Source: HGM04593 sp045636545
GTDB taxonomy: Bacteria > Bacteroidota > Bacteroidia > Bacteroidales > Bacteroidaceae
Length of the DNA: 64,000 bases
Direction: 5' to 3'
NCBI GenBank assembly: GCA_045636545.1
Contig: JAZTXR010000095.1
Span: 21,351 to 85,350 of the forward strand
A program made the position numbers and the translations under genes. Shown here one piece after another: positions 43,778 through 52,236 of the stretch (position 1 is the stretch's first letter; the number at the start of each line of letters is the position of its first letter). The notes beneath the pieces were generated by a model. The model was not told where the DNA came from and ran no database searches. It saw only the letters and a list, made by a program, of their open reading frames with translations.

Positions 43778-44758
43778 ATGGAAAGTCTTGACGGACGTCT
43801 GGTCATCGGTGTCTCTTCGCGTGCGCTGTTCGACCTTGAGACCGAGAATGAAATATTTGAGAAATATGGTGTGGCAAAGTACCGCAAGTATCAGGAGGAG
43901 CACGAGGACGAGCCTCTTGAGCGCGGCACGGCTTTCTACCTTGTGAAGAGCTTGCTGGAGCTCAACAAACAGGCCAACCGTCCCATTGTGGAGGTTGTGG
44001 TGATGTCGCGCAACAGCCCCGAGACAGGTATGCGTATGCTCAAGTCGCTCGATATGTACGGGCTCGATATCACCCGTGTGGCACTCTCGGGCGGCGAGTC
44101 ACTGTCAAAATACCTCAAGGCCTTCTCTGTCGACCTGTTTCTCTCGAAGGACGAGGGCGATGTGCAGCGCGTGATGGATTCCGGTATATGTGCATCGGCA
44201 CTCATCTATGCTCCGCCAACCGATTTCGACCCCGAGGAGAGCCGTGTGAAGATTGCTTTCGATGCCGATGCCGTGATATTCTCCGACGAGTCGGAGTGCC
44301 GTTTCAAGCGCGAGGGCTTTGATGCCTTCTACAAGTATGAGAAGGAGAACGCCGATGTCCCCTTGAAGGAGGGACCGTTTGCCAACCTGCTCAAGAAACT
44401 GTCACAGATACAGGAGTGCCTGCCCACCTCAATCGAACTCTCGCCCCTGCGCCTTGCCATAGTTACATCGCGCAGCCTGCCATCTCACTTCCGTGTCATA
44501 AAGACACTGCGCAAGTGGGGCGTGTATGTCGATGAAGCCTATTTCCTTGGCGGCTTGCGCAAGGACGAACTGTTGAAAGCCTTCGGTGCGCACATCTTCT
44601 TCGACGACCAGGACACGCACCTCTCCTCATCGAGCAAGTATGTTCCCTCGGGCAAGGTCCCCTATTACTCCGACTCGCAGATAAACGAGGTTGTCCGTGC
44701 ACGTGAGGAGCAGAAAAGGGCTGCACAGGAGCAGGAGGCCGAGGGCAAAGAGCAGTAA
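43778..44758 (+). CDS. Cytosolic 5'-nucleotidase, NT5C1-like
   Basis: 326 residues from the ATG at 43778; a TTG four codons earlier is possible. LVIGVSSRALFDLETENEIF begins the protein as in the PF06189 5'-nucleotidase family. VVVMSRNSPETGMRMLKSL and RVALSGGESLSKYLKAF follow, then KIAFDADAVIFSDESE (the DxD-type acidic site, about residues 165-180) and FFDDQDTHL. It should hydrolyse nucleoside 5'-monophosphates in the cytoplasm. The C terminus is a charged tail (RAREEQKRAAQEQEAEGK). A terminator and a MITE-like element follow. Confidence 0.9.
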   Translation: MESLDGRLVIGVSSRALFDLETENEIFEKYGVAKYRKYQEEHEDEPLERGTAFYLVKSLLELNKQANRPIVEVVVMSRNSPETGMRMLKSLDMYGLDITRVALSGGESLSKYLKAFSVDLFLSKDEGDVQRVMDSGICASALIYAPPTDFDPEESRVKIAFDADAVIFSDESECRFKREGFDAFYKYEKENADVPLKEGPFANLLKKLSQIQECLPTSIELSPLRLAIVTSRSLPSHFRVIKTLRKWGVYVDEAYFLGGLRKDELLKAFGAHIFFDDQDTHLSSSSKYVPSGKVPYYSDSQINEVVRAREEQKRAAQEQEAEGKEQ

Positions 44759-44812
44759 AAGGCGAGTGCTTTGCCTTTGGGGCACCAAACAATTGTACCG
44801 TTATATATGTTT

Positions 44813-44848
44813 AATCGGTGGCAGAATCTCTCTGTCACCGATTTTTTT
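44813..44848 (+). terminator. 5'-nucleotidase terminator
   Basis: A 13-bp stem with one wobble (44813-44825 with 44831-44843), 5-nt loop, seven T. Confidence 0.88.
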
Positions 44849-44851
44849 GGG

Positions 44852-44997
44852 TAATAATATAGCAGTTGACCCATATACTGAAAAATGCGTAGATGTCATG
44901 TCGACCGTAGTGGAGACATCTCGTATACCGTTGTTAGAGATCCCTCGTCGCTTTGCTCTGTCGGGATGACATTGCTGGGTCAACATCTATATTATTA
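44852..44997. mobile_element. MITE-like palindromic repeat, copy 2
   Basis: 146 bp; same terminal inverted repeats and GATGTCATGTCGACCGTAGT core as 38493-38658, with a shorter and diverged second half. It lies directly behind a terminator T-run. Confidence 0.75.
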
Positions 44998-45035
44998 TAT
45001 TATTGCTTTTTCATTTATTAAGAAGTTGTTTTAAT

Positions 45036-45506
45036 ATGAAAACAAGAACATTCCTCTCAATCCTCAAGTTCGTCGTGCTCTCATTGCTTGTGGGCTATGT
45101 CTCAATGCTTCTGCAACGCGAATCGCTGCTGACCTGGTACCCCCTGCTCGACAAGTCGTCGCTGACACCTCCCGGCAATGTCTTTGCGTTGGTGTGGGGT
45201 GTGCTCTACATCCTTATGGGCATCTCGGCCGGTCTTGTGTGGGGGCGGCGCACATCGGCCTCTTGGGTGCTTATGCTCATTTTCATGCTCCAGCTCTTCC
45301 TCAACCTGCTTTGGAGCTTCTGCTTCTTCTATATGCAGCTACCGCTATTGGCGCTCGTAGTATTGATAGCGCTGTTCCTCACCGTTGCGGCATACGTCAT
45401 TGGGTGTTACAGTCAGAGCCGCCTTGCCGCCTATCTCAACGCCCCTTACCTGCTGTGGTTGCTCTTTGCCGCCTATCTGAATGCCTATGTGGCGCTGTTC
45501 AATTAA
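45036..45506 (+). CDS. TspO/MBR-family membrane protein
   Basis: 156 residues from MKTRTFLSILKFV; an upstream ATG at 45003 would add an unlikely Cys-containing stretch. Five membrane helices. The family signature WYPLLDKSSLTPPGNVFALV is followed by WGVLYILMGISAGLVW, and LLWSFCFFYMQLPLLAL is in helix 3. TspO proteins bind porphyrins and have been linked to stress and tetrapyrrole handling; the role here is unknown. A dispersed repeat follows the stop. Confidence 0.92.
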   Translation: MKTRTFLSILKFVVLSLLVGYVSMLLQRESLLTWYPLLDKSSLTPPGNVFALVWGVLYILMGISAGLVWGRRTSASWVLMLIFMLQLFLNLLWSFCFFYMQLPLLALVVLIALFLTVAAYVIGCYSQSRLAAYLNAPYLLWLLFAAYLNAYVALFN

Positions 45507-45537
45507 AGGTTAAAGGTGAAATGTGAAATGTGAAAGC

Positions 45538-45640
45538 GCTTTCCCCTTTAACCACACTTCGTGTGCTTGAACCTGCTCCCGCTCGGCATAGCATCAAGTG
45601 AACTTGTGCTCTGCTCTCGCTTACTCGCAGCTTTCACCTT
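45538..45640 (-). repeat. Dispersed intergenic repeat R1, inverted copy
   Basis: The reverse complement matches 62500-62600 over nearly its whole length, including the stretch that reads GGGAGCAGGTTCAAGCACAC, and the short copy at 17548-17600. It reaches to the stop codon of the CbpA-like gene. Confidence 0.75.
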
Positions 45641-46542
45641 TCCGCTTCCTTCATCTCCCTCACCAGCTCCATCTGCCGTTCATTCAGTTGCGGCAGCACA
45701 ACCTTAATCTCTACAATCATGTCGCCGGCGCCCTCGCTCCTGTAGTGTGGCATCCCCTTTCCGCGCAGGCGCAGCCTGCTGTCGGGCTGTGTGCCGGGCT
45801 TAATCCTTGTCCTTGCGTTGCCGTCGAGTGTGGGCACAACAGCCTCGCCGCCCAGCAGCAGCGTGTACAAGTTGCACGTCACGGTAGTGTGCAGGTCGTC
45901 GCCCTCGCGTGTGAAACGGCTGTCCGCCACAATGCGGAACGTTATGTACAGGTCGCCGCGTTGTGCGCCGTCGGTGCTTCTTCCGCCACGTCCCTTTATC
46001 CTTATCTTCTGCCCGTCGGCAATGCCTGCCGGGATTGTTATGGCAATCTTTTCGCCATCAATCTCCACAATCCGTCTGTGCGTTGCAGCTGCTTCCCGCA
46101 ATGTCAGTTGCAGCGTGGCCTGCAGGTCATTGCCGCGCTGTTGCCTGCCGGTGCGGTACGCACCGCCGAACAACTGCTCAAAGAAGTCACTGAAACCGCT
46201 GTGGTTTCCGGCACTGCGCCCAAAGTCGCCGAATCCCTCGAACCCGCCAAAGCCGAACCCCTGCGCACTGCTGTCGTGGCCGCGTGCATTGCGCTGCCAC
46301 TCTCCGAACTCCTCGCTCTGCTTCCAATGCTCGCCATACTCGTCATACCGTTTGCGTTTCTCGGCATCGCCAAGCACCTCGTTCGCCTCGTTTATCTCCT
46401 GGAACCTCTCCTGCGCCTGCGGGTCCTCCTTGTTAACATCGGGGTGGTACTTCTTTGCCAGCCTGCGGTAGGCCTTTTTAATCTCCTCCTGCGATGCGTT
46501 CTTTTCCACGCCCAACACCCTGTAGTAGTCAATGAATGCCAT
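45634..46542 (-). CDS. DnaJ-class co-chaperone, CbpA type
   Basis: 302 residues from MAFIDYYRVLGVEKNA; an ATG five codons earlier is less typical. J domain ~1-68 with the HPD motif (KKYHPDVNKED) that stimulates DnaK ATPase. A Gly/Phe-rich linker (~110-150, QGFGFGGFEGFGDFG) leads to two beta-barrel substrate-binding domains with no zinc finger between them, which marks CbpA rather than DnaJ. VEIKVVLPQLNERQMELVRE closes it. It assists DnaK in the cytoplasm. The stop lies next to a dispersed repeat. Confidence 0.93.
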   Translation of the reverse strand: MAFIDYYRVLGVEKNASQEEIKKAYRRLAKKYHPDVNKEDPQAQERFQEINEANEVLGDAEKRKRYDEYGEHWKQSEEFGEWQRNARGHDSSAQGFGFGGFEGFGDFGRSAGNHSGFSDFFEQLFGGAYRTGRQQRGNDLQATLQLTLREAAATHRRIVEIDGEKIAITIPAGIADGQKIRIKGRGGRSTDGAQRGDLYITFRIVADSRFTREGDDLHTTVTCNLYTLLLGGEAVVPTLDGNARTRIKPGTQPDSRLRLRGKGMPHYRSEGAGDMIVEIKVVLPQLNERQMELVREMKEAER

Positions 46543-46678
46543 AATCTTCTTTTTCATTAATGAACAAACGGCACCCCGTAAAGGGTTGCATTAATTCAAA
46601 TTAATTCAAATTAACAGCCGCATATTTGTACGTTTGGCAAAAATGAACGATATTCGCGCCATAAATAAAAATATCAAG

Positions 46679-47569
46679 ATGAAAAACCTGCTTACAATCT
46701 TCTCTTTGCTGTTGTGCGCGGCCTTTGTTTCGTGTAACGAGGAGTATGATGCCGACACTGCCGAATCCCTCTATGAGCCCTCACAGGCCAGGCGTGTGGC
46801 ATCGGTAAAGACAACCTTCATGGAGAACGGCGGCGAGAACATCCATCATCACCGTTACACCTACGATGCCAAGGGGCGCATCAAGACCGTAAATTCCGAC
46901 CTTGTCATATACACTCCGGTGGTAAAGGATTATATCGACACGGCATATTACCGCTGCAATATGACCACAAGCGCCAACTACTTCTACCGTGGCGAGGAGC
47001 TTGAGGTAGCTTTCAGTGTCTCTACCGAATACCCCGACCTCCCGGCTATGAACAGGCTCACGAGCGGTTCAAATTACGGCGTTTTCAATTCCAACGGCGT
47101 GCTGTCGCGTTTCTCGCAGGCATCGTTCGACTACTCGACGACAATGCTGCAGCAGGCATATAGCGACGGCGATATCTGCTTCGATGTCACCCGCGATGCC
47201 GACGGCAACGTCACGGGCTATAAGAAATATATTGTTACAAGCGGCAAGGTTCTTGAGGATAAGAGCAACCTCTACTACTGTCATCCCAGGAAGAACAAGA
47301 CCAATTTCGACTTCTCGGCCTATTTCGGACACTGGGGAGTGGAGCAGGGCGTGCCCGTTATCTCACGCCCATACCGTGCGCCCTATCAGTTGGCTGCATT
47401 CGGCATGCTTGGTGCGACAAGCCCCTATCTCCCATACGGTGTGGTTGAAAAGGATGCCGATGGCAACACAGAACTCATACCGGGCAGATGGGAGTTCGAC
47501 TCGCAGTATTATCCTGTCTCCTACACCGGCCCCGACAGCTGCAAGACAGTGATAACCTACTGTGAATAA
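46679..47569 (+). CDS. Orphan secreted lipoprotein
   Basis: 296 residues from MKNLLTIFSLLLCAAFVSCN; the lipobox FVSC predicts a lipid anchor, and the ATG 15 codons upstream lies before a proper signal. The mature protein has beta-repeat features (HHRYTYDAKGRIKTVNSD, FDVTRDADGNVTGYKKYI), like DUF4595/YD-like lipoproteins of Bacteroidales that read Y-D-x-x-G-R. I do not recognise a function. It ends TYCE, and its last codons form part of the stem of the shared terminator with the M64 gene. Confidence 0.75.
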   Translation: MKNLLTIFSLLLCAAFVSCNEEYDADTAESLYEPSQARRVASVKTTFMENGGENIHHHRYTYDAKGRIKTVNSDLVIYTPVVKDYIDTAYYRCNMTTSANYFYRGEELEVAFSVSTEYPDLPAMNRLTSGSNYGVFNSNGVLSRFSQASFDYSTTMLQQAYSDGDICFDVTRDADGNVTGYKKYIVTSGKVLEDKSNLYYCHPRKNKTNFDFSAYFGHWGVEQGVPVISRPYRAPYQLAAFGMLGATSPYLPYGVVEKDADGNTELIPGRWEFDSQYYPVSYTGPDSCKTVITYCE

Positions 47570-47618
47570 GCAAAAAAAAGAATGACCAGCGGGTCATTCT
47601 TTTTTTTGCTTATTCACA
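47561..47618. terminator. Long bidirectional terminator built from the ends of two genes
   Basis: A perfect 27-bp stem (47561-47587 with 47592-47618) and 4-nt loop, with A8 and T8 tracts in the arms. It contains the Cys-Glu-stop codons of both convergent genes (TGTGAATAA on each strand). Confidence 0.9.
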
Positions 47619-48935
47619 TATATAATCCAGATACCTTGTTATCGCCCTTTGGCACACCGGGCAGAAATCCGTCAGTGCCTTCATCATGCACTCGGGCCAT
47701 CCGCGGAAAATCCCCTTCTCCAGGTAGCCGCCGCCCTCGTATGCACCAATCACCCAATCCTTCCCGGTAGAACCCTCGGCTGCAACTGTAGGTATCGGTG
47801 TTCCCTTGGCAATCAAGTCCTCCCATTTTCCCTCGAACTCCACAAAGCGTGTCAGGTTTGCCTCCCAAGGCTCCTTGCCGGCAGGGTAGAGCGCGCTCAC
47901 CGTGTTTCCAATCTCAATGTACTCGTCGCCAAGTCCCATGAGTGAGTGGCCGAACTCATGCACGTACACCTCGCCTGTTCTGCCGGTGTCGCCCGCCGAG
48001 CCCAATCCGTAGAAGTTGTATATTCCGCCACCGCCATACTTGTCGGTGTTTGTCAGTATGAATATGCTCTCGTATGGTGCGCTGGCAGCCACGTCCCTCA
48101 CCTTCTGGAACTCCTCGGTCATCTGGTAACGCTCGCTGTTGAGGGTGTAGAAACGTGTGCCCAGCAGGTTGTCCACCCACTTGCCTGTGCCGGGCTTGCT
48201 CACTCCCTTTTCGTTCGATGGTGCCCATACGGCGCGTATGTTTATGCGGTGGGCGTTATCGGTAAACGGCGCATAGCCGAAAAGCGCATCGCTCCACATG
48301 TGGCACGATGCCAGGAACTTCTCCTTCTCCCCGGCAGTGAAGCCGTCGGGCAACAGTACAATGTCAAGGCTGTGTGCAATGTCGCCGCCAATGTGTATGT
48401 CAATGCACTCGTGCTGCTCCTTCTGCGGCGCAATGTTGTAGTCGCCCACACTCACCTCCTGGGCATATCTCTTTTCCCACACCTTTGTCACCTTGTTGCG
48501 GGCATAGAACTCGATGCAGAAATCCTTTGCAGGCTCGGGGAAAATCACTCCCTCGGGGAACGAGCGGCTTGTAGTCACCGCCTCGGGCGTCGTCTGCCAC
48601 TCGTTGAAGAGCGTGCAGTAGTTGTTCTTGTATATCACCTTGCCGCTTGCCTTGTCAATGATGCGGAAATGCTGTTCGCCATAGTCGAACGGGTTTATGA
48701 GCGACACCTTTGAGCCGGCCCATTCTCCCTCCCTGATTACCTTGTCAAAGTAGTAGAACTCCTGTTTGCTGTCACCTGCGTGGTGAAAGTCGAAACGCAT
48801 TGTCCTGCCTGTGAAGAATTCGCCATAGTTTACACTCCTGTCACTCACCTGCGGCACGCTAGCCGTTGTCTTGCGGCCTGTGGCGCACGATAACAATGCC
48901 ACTGTAGCCATAGCATAGATAAAAATCTTTTTCAT
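47610..48935 (-). CDS. M64-family (IgA peptidase-type) zinc metallopeptidase lipoprotein
   Basis: 441 residues. Lipobox LLSC at the N terminus. An N-terminal beta domain (~30-165, M64_N) precedes the peptidase. LDIVLLPDGFTAGEKEKFL opens the catalytic domain, and the zinc site is EVYVHEFGHSLMGLGDEY (~335-352), with HEFGH as the HExxH motif. The family's founding member cleaves IgA, but most gut Bacteroides members have unknown targets, so IgA cleavage should not be assumed. A TAACTTTG box for this strand is at 48964-48971. It converges on the orphan lipoprotein gene. Confidence 0.92.
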   Translation of the reverse strand: MKKIFIYAMATVALLSCATGRKTTASVPQVSDRSVNYGEFFTGRTMRFDFHHAGDSKQEFYYFDKVIREGEWAGSKVSLINPFDYGEQHFRIIDKASGKVIYKNNYCTLFNEWQTTPEAVTTSRSFPEGVIFPEPAKDFCIEFYARNKVTKVWEKRYAQEVSVGDYNIAPQKEQHECIDIHIGGDIAHSLDIVLLPDGFTAGEKEKFLASCHMWSDALFGYAPFTDNAHRINIRAVWAPSNEKGVSKPGTGKWVDNLLGTRFYTLNSERYQMTEEFQKVRDVAASAPYESIFILTNTDKYGGGGIYNFYGLGSAGDTGRTGEVYVHEFGHSLMGLGDEYIEIGNTVSALYPAGKEPWEANLTRFVEFEGKWEDLIAKGTPIPTVAAEGSTGKDWVIGAYEGGGYLEKGIFRGWPECMMKALTDFCPVCQRAITRYLDYICE

Positions 48936-49043
48936 ATATCGTCTGTTCTGTCTGTTTTTGCCGCAAAGTTATCAAAAAACTGCAACGGCGCGCGGAATAT
49001 ATGCCGTTTTTTTACAGTTATATTAATTTAACAGAGCCAAAAG

Positions 49044-49074
49044 TTGACGTTTTGGCTGTTTATTAGTACCTTTG
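49044..49074 (+). promoter_or_regulatory. Promoter of the SPOR lipoprotein gene
   Basis: TTG (49044-49046), 20-bp spacer, TACCTTTG (49067-49074). The leader is about 43 nt. Confidence 0.78.
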
Positions 49075-49123
49075 CACTTTAAACAGCTCTTAATACGGTA
49101 AATAATAAAAAAGATAAGAATCT

Positions 49124-49615
49124 ATGAAAAAATTATTTGTAATTGCAATTGCCGCTTCTTTGGCATTCTCATTCACATCATGCAAGTCATCAAAGGACAG
49201 CGCATACAAGACCGCTTACGACGAAGCCCGTCAGGCCGAGCTTGCCGAGGGTAGCGGCCAGCAGAGCGAGGCCGTGGAGATAGCTCCTGTGGCTCAGTCA
49301 GAAAAGACAGAAGTCGATACATCGTACCGCACCGAGAAGGTTGTCCTTTCATCGGGTGCCGAGGGTTCGCTCAAGGCCTTCAGCGTGGTTTGTGGCAGCT
49401 ATAGCCGCAAGGAGGGTGCCGAGAATATCCGTCAGTCATTGGTTGGCGAGGGCTACAAGGCCATTGTGGTACAGAACCCCGAGACTGGCCTTTACCGTGT
49501 AGTGTGCGCATCGTGCGACACCAAGGAAGAGGCAGCAGCAGAGCGTGACAGGTTCAAGGCCGCTCATGCCGGTAACAGTGATTACCAGAAGGCTTGGTTG
49601 CTTTACAATAAGTGA
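49124..49615 (+). CDS. SPOR-domain lipoprotein
   Basis: 163 residues. Signal ends FTSCKSSK, a lipobox. A ~55-residue polar linker leads to a SPOR domain (~85-160): FSVVCGSYSRKEGAENIRQS, YKAIVVQNPETGLYRVVCAS. SPOR domains bind denuded glycan strands of septal peptidoglycan, so the protein may act at division sites. An HU- or cell-wall-related partner is not nearby. It has its own promoter and terminator. Confidence 0.9.
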   Translation: MKKLFVIAIAASLAFSFTSCKSSKDSAYKTAYDEARQAELAEGSGQQSEAVEIAPVAQSEKTEVDTSYRTEKVVLSSGAEGSLKAFSVVCGSYSRKEGAENIRQSLVGEGYKAIVVQNPETGLYRVVCASCDTKEEAAAERDRFKAAHAGNSDYQKAWLLYNK

Positions 49616-49638
49616 TAAACAGCTTTTGGGATTCAGAG

Positions 49639-49664
49639 GGCTTCCACCGTGGAGGCCTTTTTTT
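49639..49664 (+). terminator. SPOR lipoprotein terminator
   Basis: An 8-bp stem (49639-49646 with 49650-49657), 3-nt loop, seven T. Confidence 0.85.
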
Positions 49665-49697
49665 CAATGCGGCACGGCCGCTCTAAAAAGATAATTT

Positions 49698-50093
49698 ATG
49701 GCAGACAACAGCACGCAAGGATATAGCGTAAAGGTCTATGACGGCCCGGTGAAGCGCTATTGCCAGACCCTTGACCTCAAGGACAACCCCGAGCTCATTG
49801 CCGAGTACCCCCGTCGTCACGGCGACGGCGAGGCGTGGAGCGAGGTGCTCGACGGCATACGCAGTGTGGGCATCCTTGAGATGGAGATATACCTTCTGGG
49901 CACACGCCTTTTCATGATTGTGGAGACCCCGCTCGATTTCGATTGGGATACCGCAATGGCACGTCTCTCTACCTTGCCACGCCAGCAGGAGTGGGAGGAT
50001 TATATGTCCGGGTTCCAGCAGGCAGCCCCCGGCAGCTCCTCAAGCGAGAAATGGCGTATGATGGAGCGCATTTTCCATCTCTATGAAAAATGA
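49698..50093 (+). CDS. L-rhamnose/L-fucose mutarotase-family protein
   Basis: 131 residues. KRYCQTLDLKDNPELIAEYP, then GILEMEIYLLGTRLFMIVET and WEDYMSGFQQ match the PF05336 mutarotase family (RhaM-like), with the conserved His in RRHGDGEAW. These interconvert alpha and beta forms of 6-deoxyhexoses. The FucP gene follows by 11 bp, or overlaps by 4 nt if its upstream ATG is used, so L-fucose is the likely substrate. This complements the host-glycan enzymes at the left end of the window. Confidence 0.88.
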   Translation: MADNSTQGYSVKVYDGPVKRYCQTLDLKDNPELIAEYPRRHGDGEAWSEVLDGIRSVGILEMEIYLLGTRLFMIVETPLDFDWDTAMARLSTLPRQQEWEDYMSGFQQAAPGSSSSEKWRMMERIFHLYEK

Positions 50094-50104
50094 CAAGGAC
50101 AATT

Positions 50105-51415
50105 ATGGAAAAAACAAATGACAAAAACAAACTCGTCGACAAACGCTATCTGTTGCCGTTTGTCCTCGTGACATCGCTGTTTGCCCTTTGGGGATTTGCC
50201 AACAACATAACCAGCCCCATGGTGGCGACGTTCCAGACATTGATGGAGCTGCCGGCATCTAAGGCCGCCCTTGTGCAGTTTGCCTTCTATGGCGGTTATG
50301 CCACAATGGCTGTTCCCGCCGCGCTGTTCATACGCCGTTACAGTTATAAAAGCGGCATCCTCATAGGTCTTGCCCTTTATGCCGTGGGTGCTTTGCTGTT
50401 CATTCCGGCTGCGGCCAGGCAGAGCTTTGCGTTCTTCTGCATCTCGCTCTACATATTGACCTTCGGTCTTGCCTTTCTTGAGACAACAGCCAACCCGCTG
50501 ATTCTGTCGCTGGGTTCAAAGGAGACATCGACACGTCGCCTGAACCTTGCCCAGGCATTCAACCCCATCGGTTCGTTGCTGGGAATGTCGGTGGCCTCGC
50601 TTGTGGTGCTGCCCGGCCTGTGGTCCGACCGTCGCGATGCAGTCGGCAAGATTATATATTCGGGATTGCTCGACAGCGAAAAGATGCTGATTCGTGAGCA
50701 CGACCTCGATATCGTGCGTAATTCCTACGTGATTCTTGGTATTGTGGTGCTGTTCATCCTCATTCTCTTTGCACGTGTGGTAATCCCCAATCTGCAGGGA
50801 CACAAGGCCGGGCGTGTTGACAACAAGGCCACGGTCACCAATCTGTGGAACAATAGGAAATACCGTTACGGTGTCGTTGCACAGATGTTCTATGTGGCTG
50901 CACAGATAATGGTGTGGACATTCATCATCCAGTATGCCGACAATCTTGGCATCAACAAGGCGGTGGCCGAGCGCTACAACATCTGTGCCATGATACTCTT
51001 CCTGTTCGGCCGCTTTGCCTCAACCGTTTTCATGCGCTATTTCAAGCCCGGTGTGCTGTTGGCTATTTTTGGTGTGGGTGCAACGCTGGCTACTCTTGGG
51101 GCAGTTGTCGTTGATGGGATGATGGGCTTGTATAGCCTCATTGCAATCAGTTTCTTCATGTCGCTCATGTTCCCCACCATATACGGTATCGCGCTCGAGG
51201 GTGTCAATGACGAGGACACTTCACTTGGCGCGGCCTTCCTTGTCATGGCAATTGTCGGTGGCGCGTTGATGCCCCCGCTCCAAGGAATGGTAATCGATGC
51301 CGGTAGCGTGGCAGGCATGCCCGCGGTCAGGTTCTCCTATCTGCTCCCGCTGTTCTGTTTTGTGATAGTCACATTGTATGGCTTCGCATGCCGCAGAATG
51401 CAGAATCAGAAATGA
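50105..51415 (+). CDS. fucP: L-fucose:H+ symporter FucP (MFS)
   Basis: 436 residues from MEKTNDKNK; an ATG at 50090 overlapping the previous stop (ATGA) would add five residues. Twelve membrane helices. LPFVLVTSLFALWGFANNIT and LAFLETTANPLILSLGSKET with LNLAQAFNPIGSLLGM are FucP/GluP-type signatures, the last two lining the sugar path. It imports L-fucose or a related sugar with protons. No fucose isomerase, kinase or aldolase gene lies in the window. Confidence 0.9.
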   Translation: MEKTNDKNKLVDKRYLLPFVLVTSLFALWGFANNITSPMVATFQTLMELPASKAALVQFAFYGGYATMAVPAALFIRRYSYKSGILIGLALYAVGALLFIPAAARQSFAFFCISLYILTFGLAFLETTANPLILSLGSKETSTRRLNLAQAFNPIGSLLGMSVASLVVLPGLWSDRRDAVGKIIYSGLLDSEKMLIREHDLDIVRNSYVILGIVVLFILILFARVVIPNLQGHKAGRVDNKATVTNLWNNRKYRYGVVAQMFYVAAQIMVWTFIIQYADNLGINKAVAERYNICAMILFLFGRFASTVFMRYFKPGVLLAIFGVGATLATLGAVVVDGMMGLYSLIAISFFMSLMFPTIYGIALEGVNDEDTSLGAAFLVMAIVGGALMPPLQGMVIDAGSVAGMPAVRFSYLLPLFCFVIVTLYGFACRRMQNQK

Positions 51416-51445
51416 TGTTTGAAATTAGAAGCTGTTTTAATTTAT

Positions 51446-51874
51446 ATGGCAAGAATACTGGCAATAGATTATGGAAAAAAGCGTACCGGGCTGGCTGTGA
51501 GTGACGAGCTGCAGCTCATTGCAGGCGGGCTCACCACCGTGGCCACGGCAACGCTTGTCGATTACATCCTCGACTATGTGAAGCGCGAGCCCGTGGAGCG
51601 CATCATCGTGGGGTTGCCCAAGCAGATGGACAACACACCGTCCGAGAATATGTGCCGCATAGAACCTTTCGTGAACCGCCTGCGCAAACTGTTGCCCGAT
51701 ATCCCGGTAGAGTACCACGACGAGCGTTTCACCTCCGTGCTTGCCCATCAGGCAATCCTTGCCTCGGGCATAGGCAAGATGGCACGCCGCAACAAGGAAC
51801 TTGTCGATGAAATAAGCGCCACCATCATACTGCAGTCATATATGGAAAGCCGAAGGTTGGCAGCTGAAAGATGA
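51446..51874 (+). CDS. yqgF: YqgF/RuvX-family RNase H-fold nuclease
   Basis: 142 residues from MARILAIDYGKKRTGLAVSD, the canonical N terminus with its first acidic residue. RIIVGLPKQMDNTPSEN, VEYHDERFTSVLA (second acid) and KELVDEISATIILQSYM (third) follow. The family processes the 5' end of 16S pre-rRNA and has been called a Holliday junction resolvase homologue. The nine codons from an upstream ATG are unlikely to be used. It begins the conserved yqgF-def-TPR-thrS run. Confidence 0.95.
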   Translation: MARILAIDYGKKRTGLAVSDELQLIAGGLTTVATATLVDYILDYVKREPVERIIVGLPKQMDNTPSENMCRIEPFVNRLRKLLPDIPVEYHDERFTSVLAHQAILASGIGKMARRNKELVDEISATIILQSYMESRRLAAER

Positions 51875-51911
51875 CAACCTGAGGTTTCGGCAACATCGGC
51901 AGCGAAAGGTC

Positions 51912-52095
51912 GCAGGCAGCGCCGGCAAAGGTGGCGCCCTGCGGGTCGCGGTAAGACGATGTTGCCAAAGCCGCAAGTCCTGAGGTTTTGACAATGCAGG
52001 CAGCGCCGGCAAAGGTGGCGCCCTGCGGGTCGCGGTAAGACGATGTTGCCAAAGCCGCAAGTCCTTAGGTTTTGGCAATACAGGCAGCGCAGCCA
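51912..52095. repeat. 84-bp tandem repeat, about 2.2 copies
   Basis: The unit starts GCAGGCAGCGCCGGCAAAGG at 51912 and again at 51996; a partial third unit starts at 52080. Copies are nearly identical. GC-rich, non-coding on the plus strand, in the yqgF-def gap. Confidence 0.88.
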
Positions 52096-52168
52096 AGGTT
52101 CAATCGCACGAGTGCGGTTAAATGTTAAAGGTAAAAAGTGAAAGGTGAAGACGCTTTCCCCTTTCCGC

Positions 52169-52208
52169 TTTCCGCCCTTTTGGCCCTTAAAGCCCTTTTT
52201 GCCCTTTT
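52169..52208. repeat. Dispersed repeat R2, copy 1
   Basis: TTTCCGCCCTTTTGGCCCTT and the following CCC/TTT-rich stretch recur at 62688-62726. Both copies lie upstream of translation genes (def and infC) and near R1-like GTGAAA sequences. Confidence 0.7.
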
Positions 52209-52236
52209 GATAATTTGATTAAATGTTTTTTTAATT

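Noticed and set aside
45598..46560. 320-codon plus-strand frame
   Set aside because: Antisense to the CbpA-like gene, which has a clear J domain; the plus-strand product is Leu/Cys-rich noise.
51836..52096. 86-codon minus-strand frame and possible CRISPR
   Set aside because: The repeat is a tandem 84-bp duplication without spacers, and the frame only reflects that repeat.
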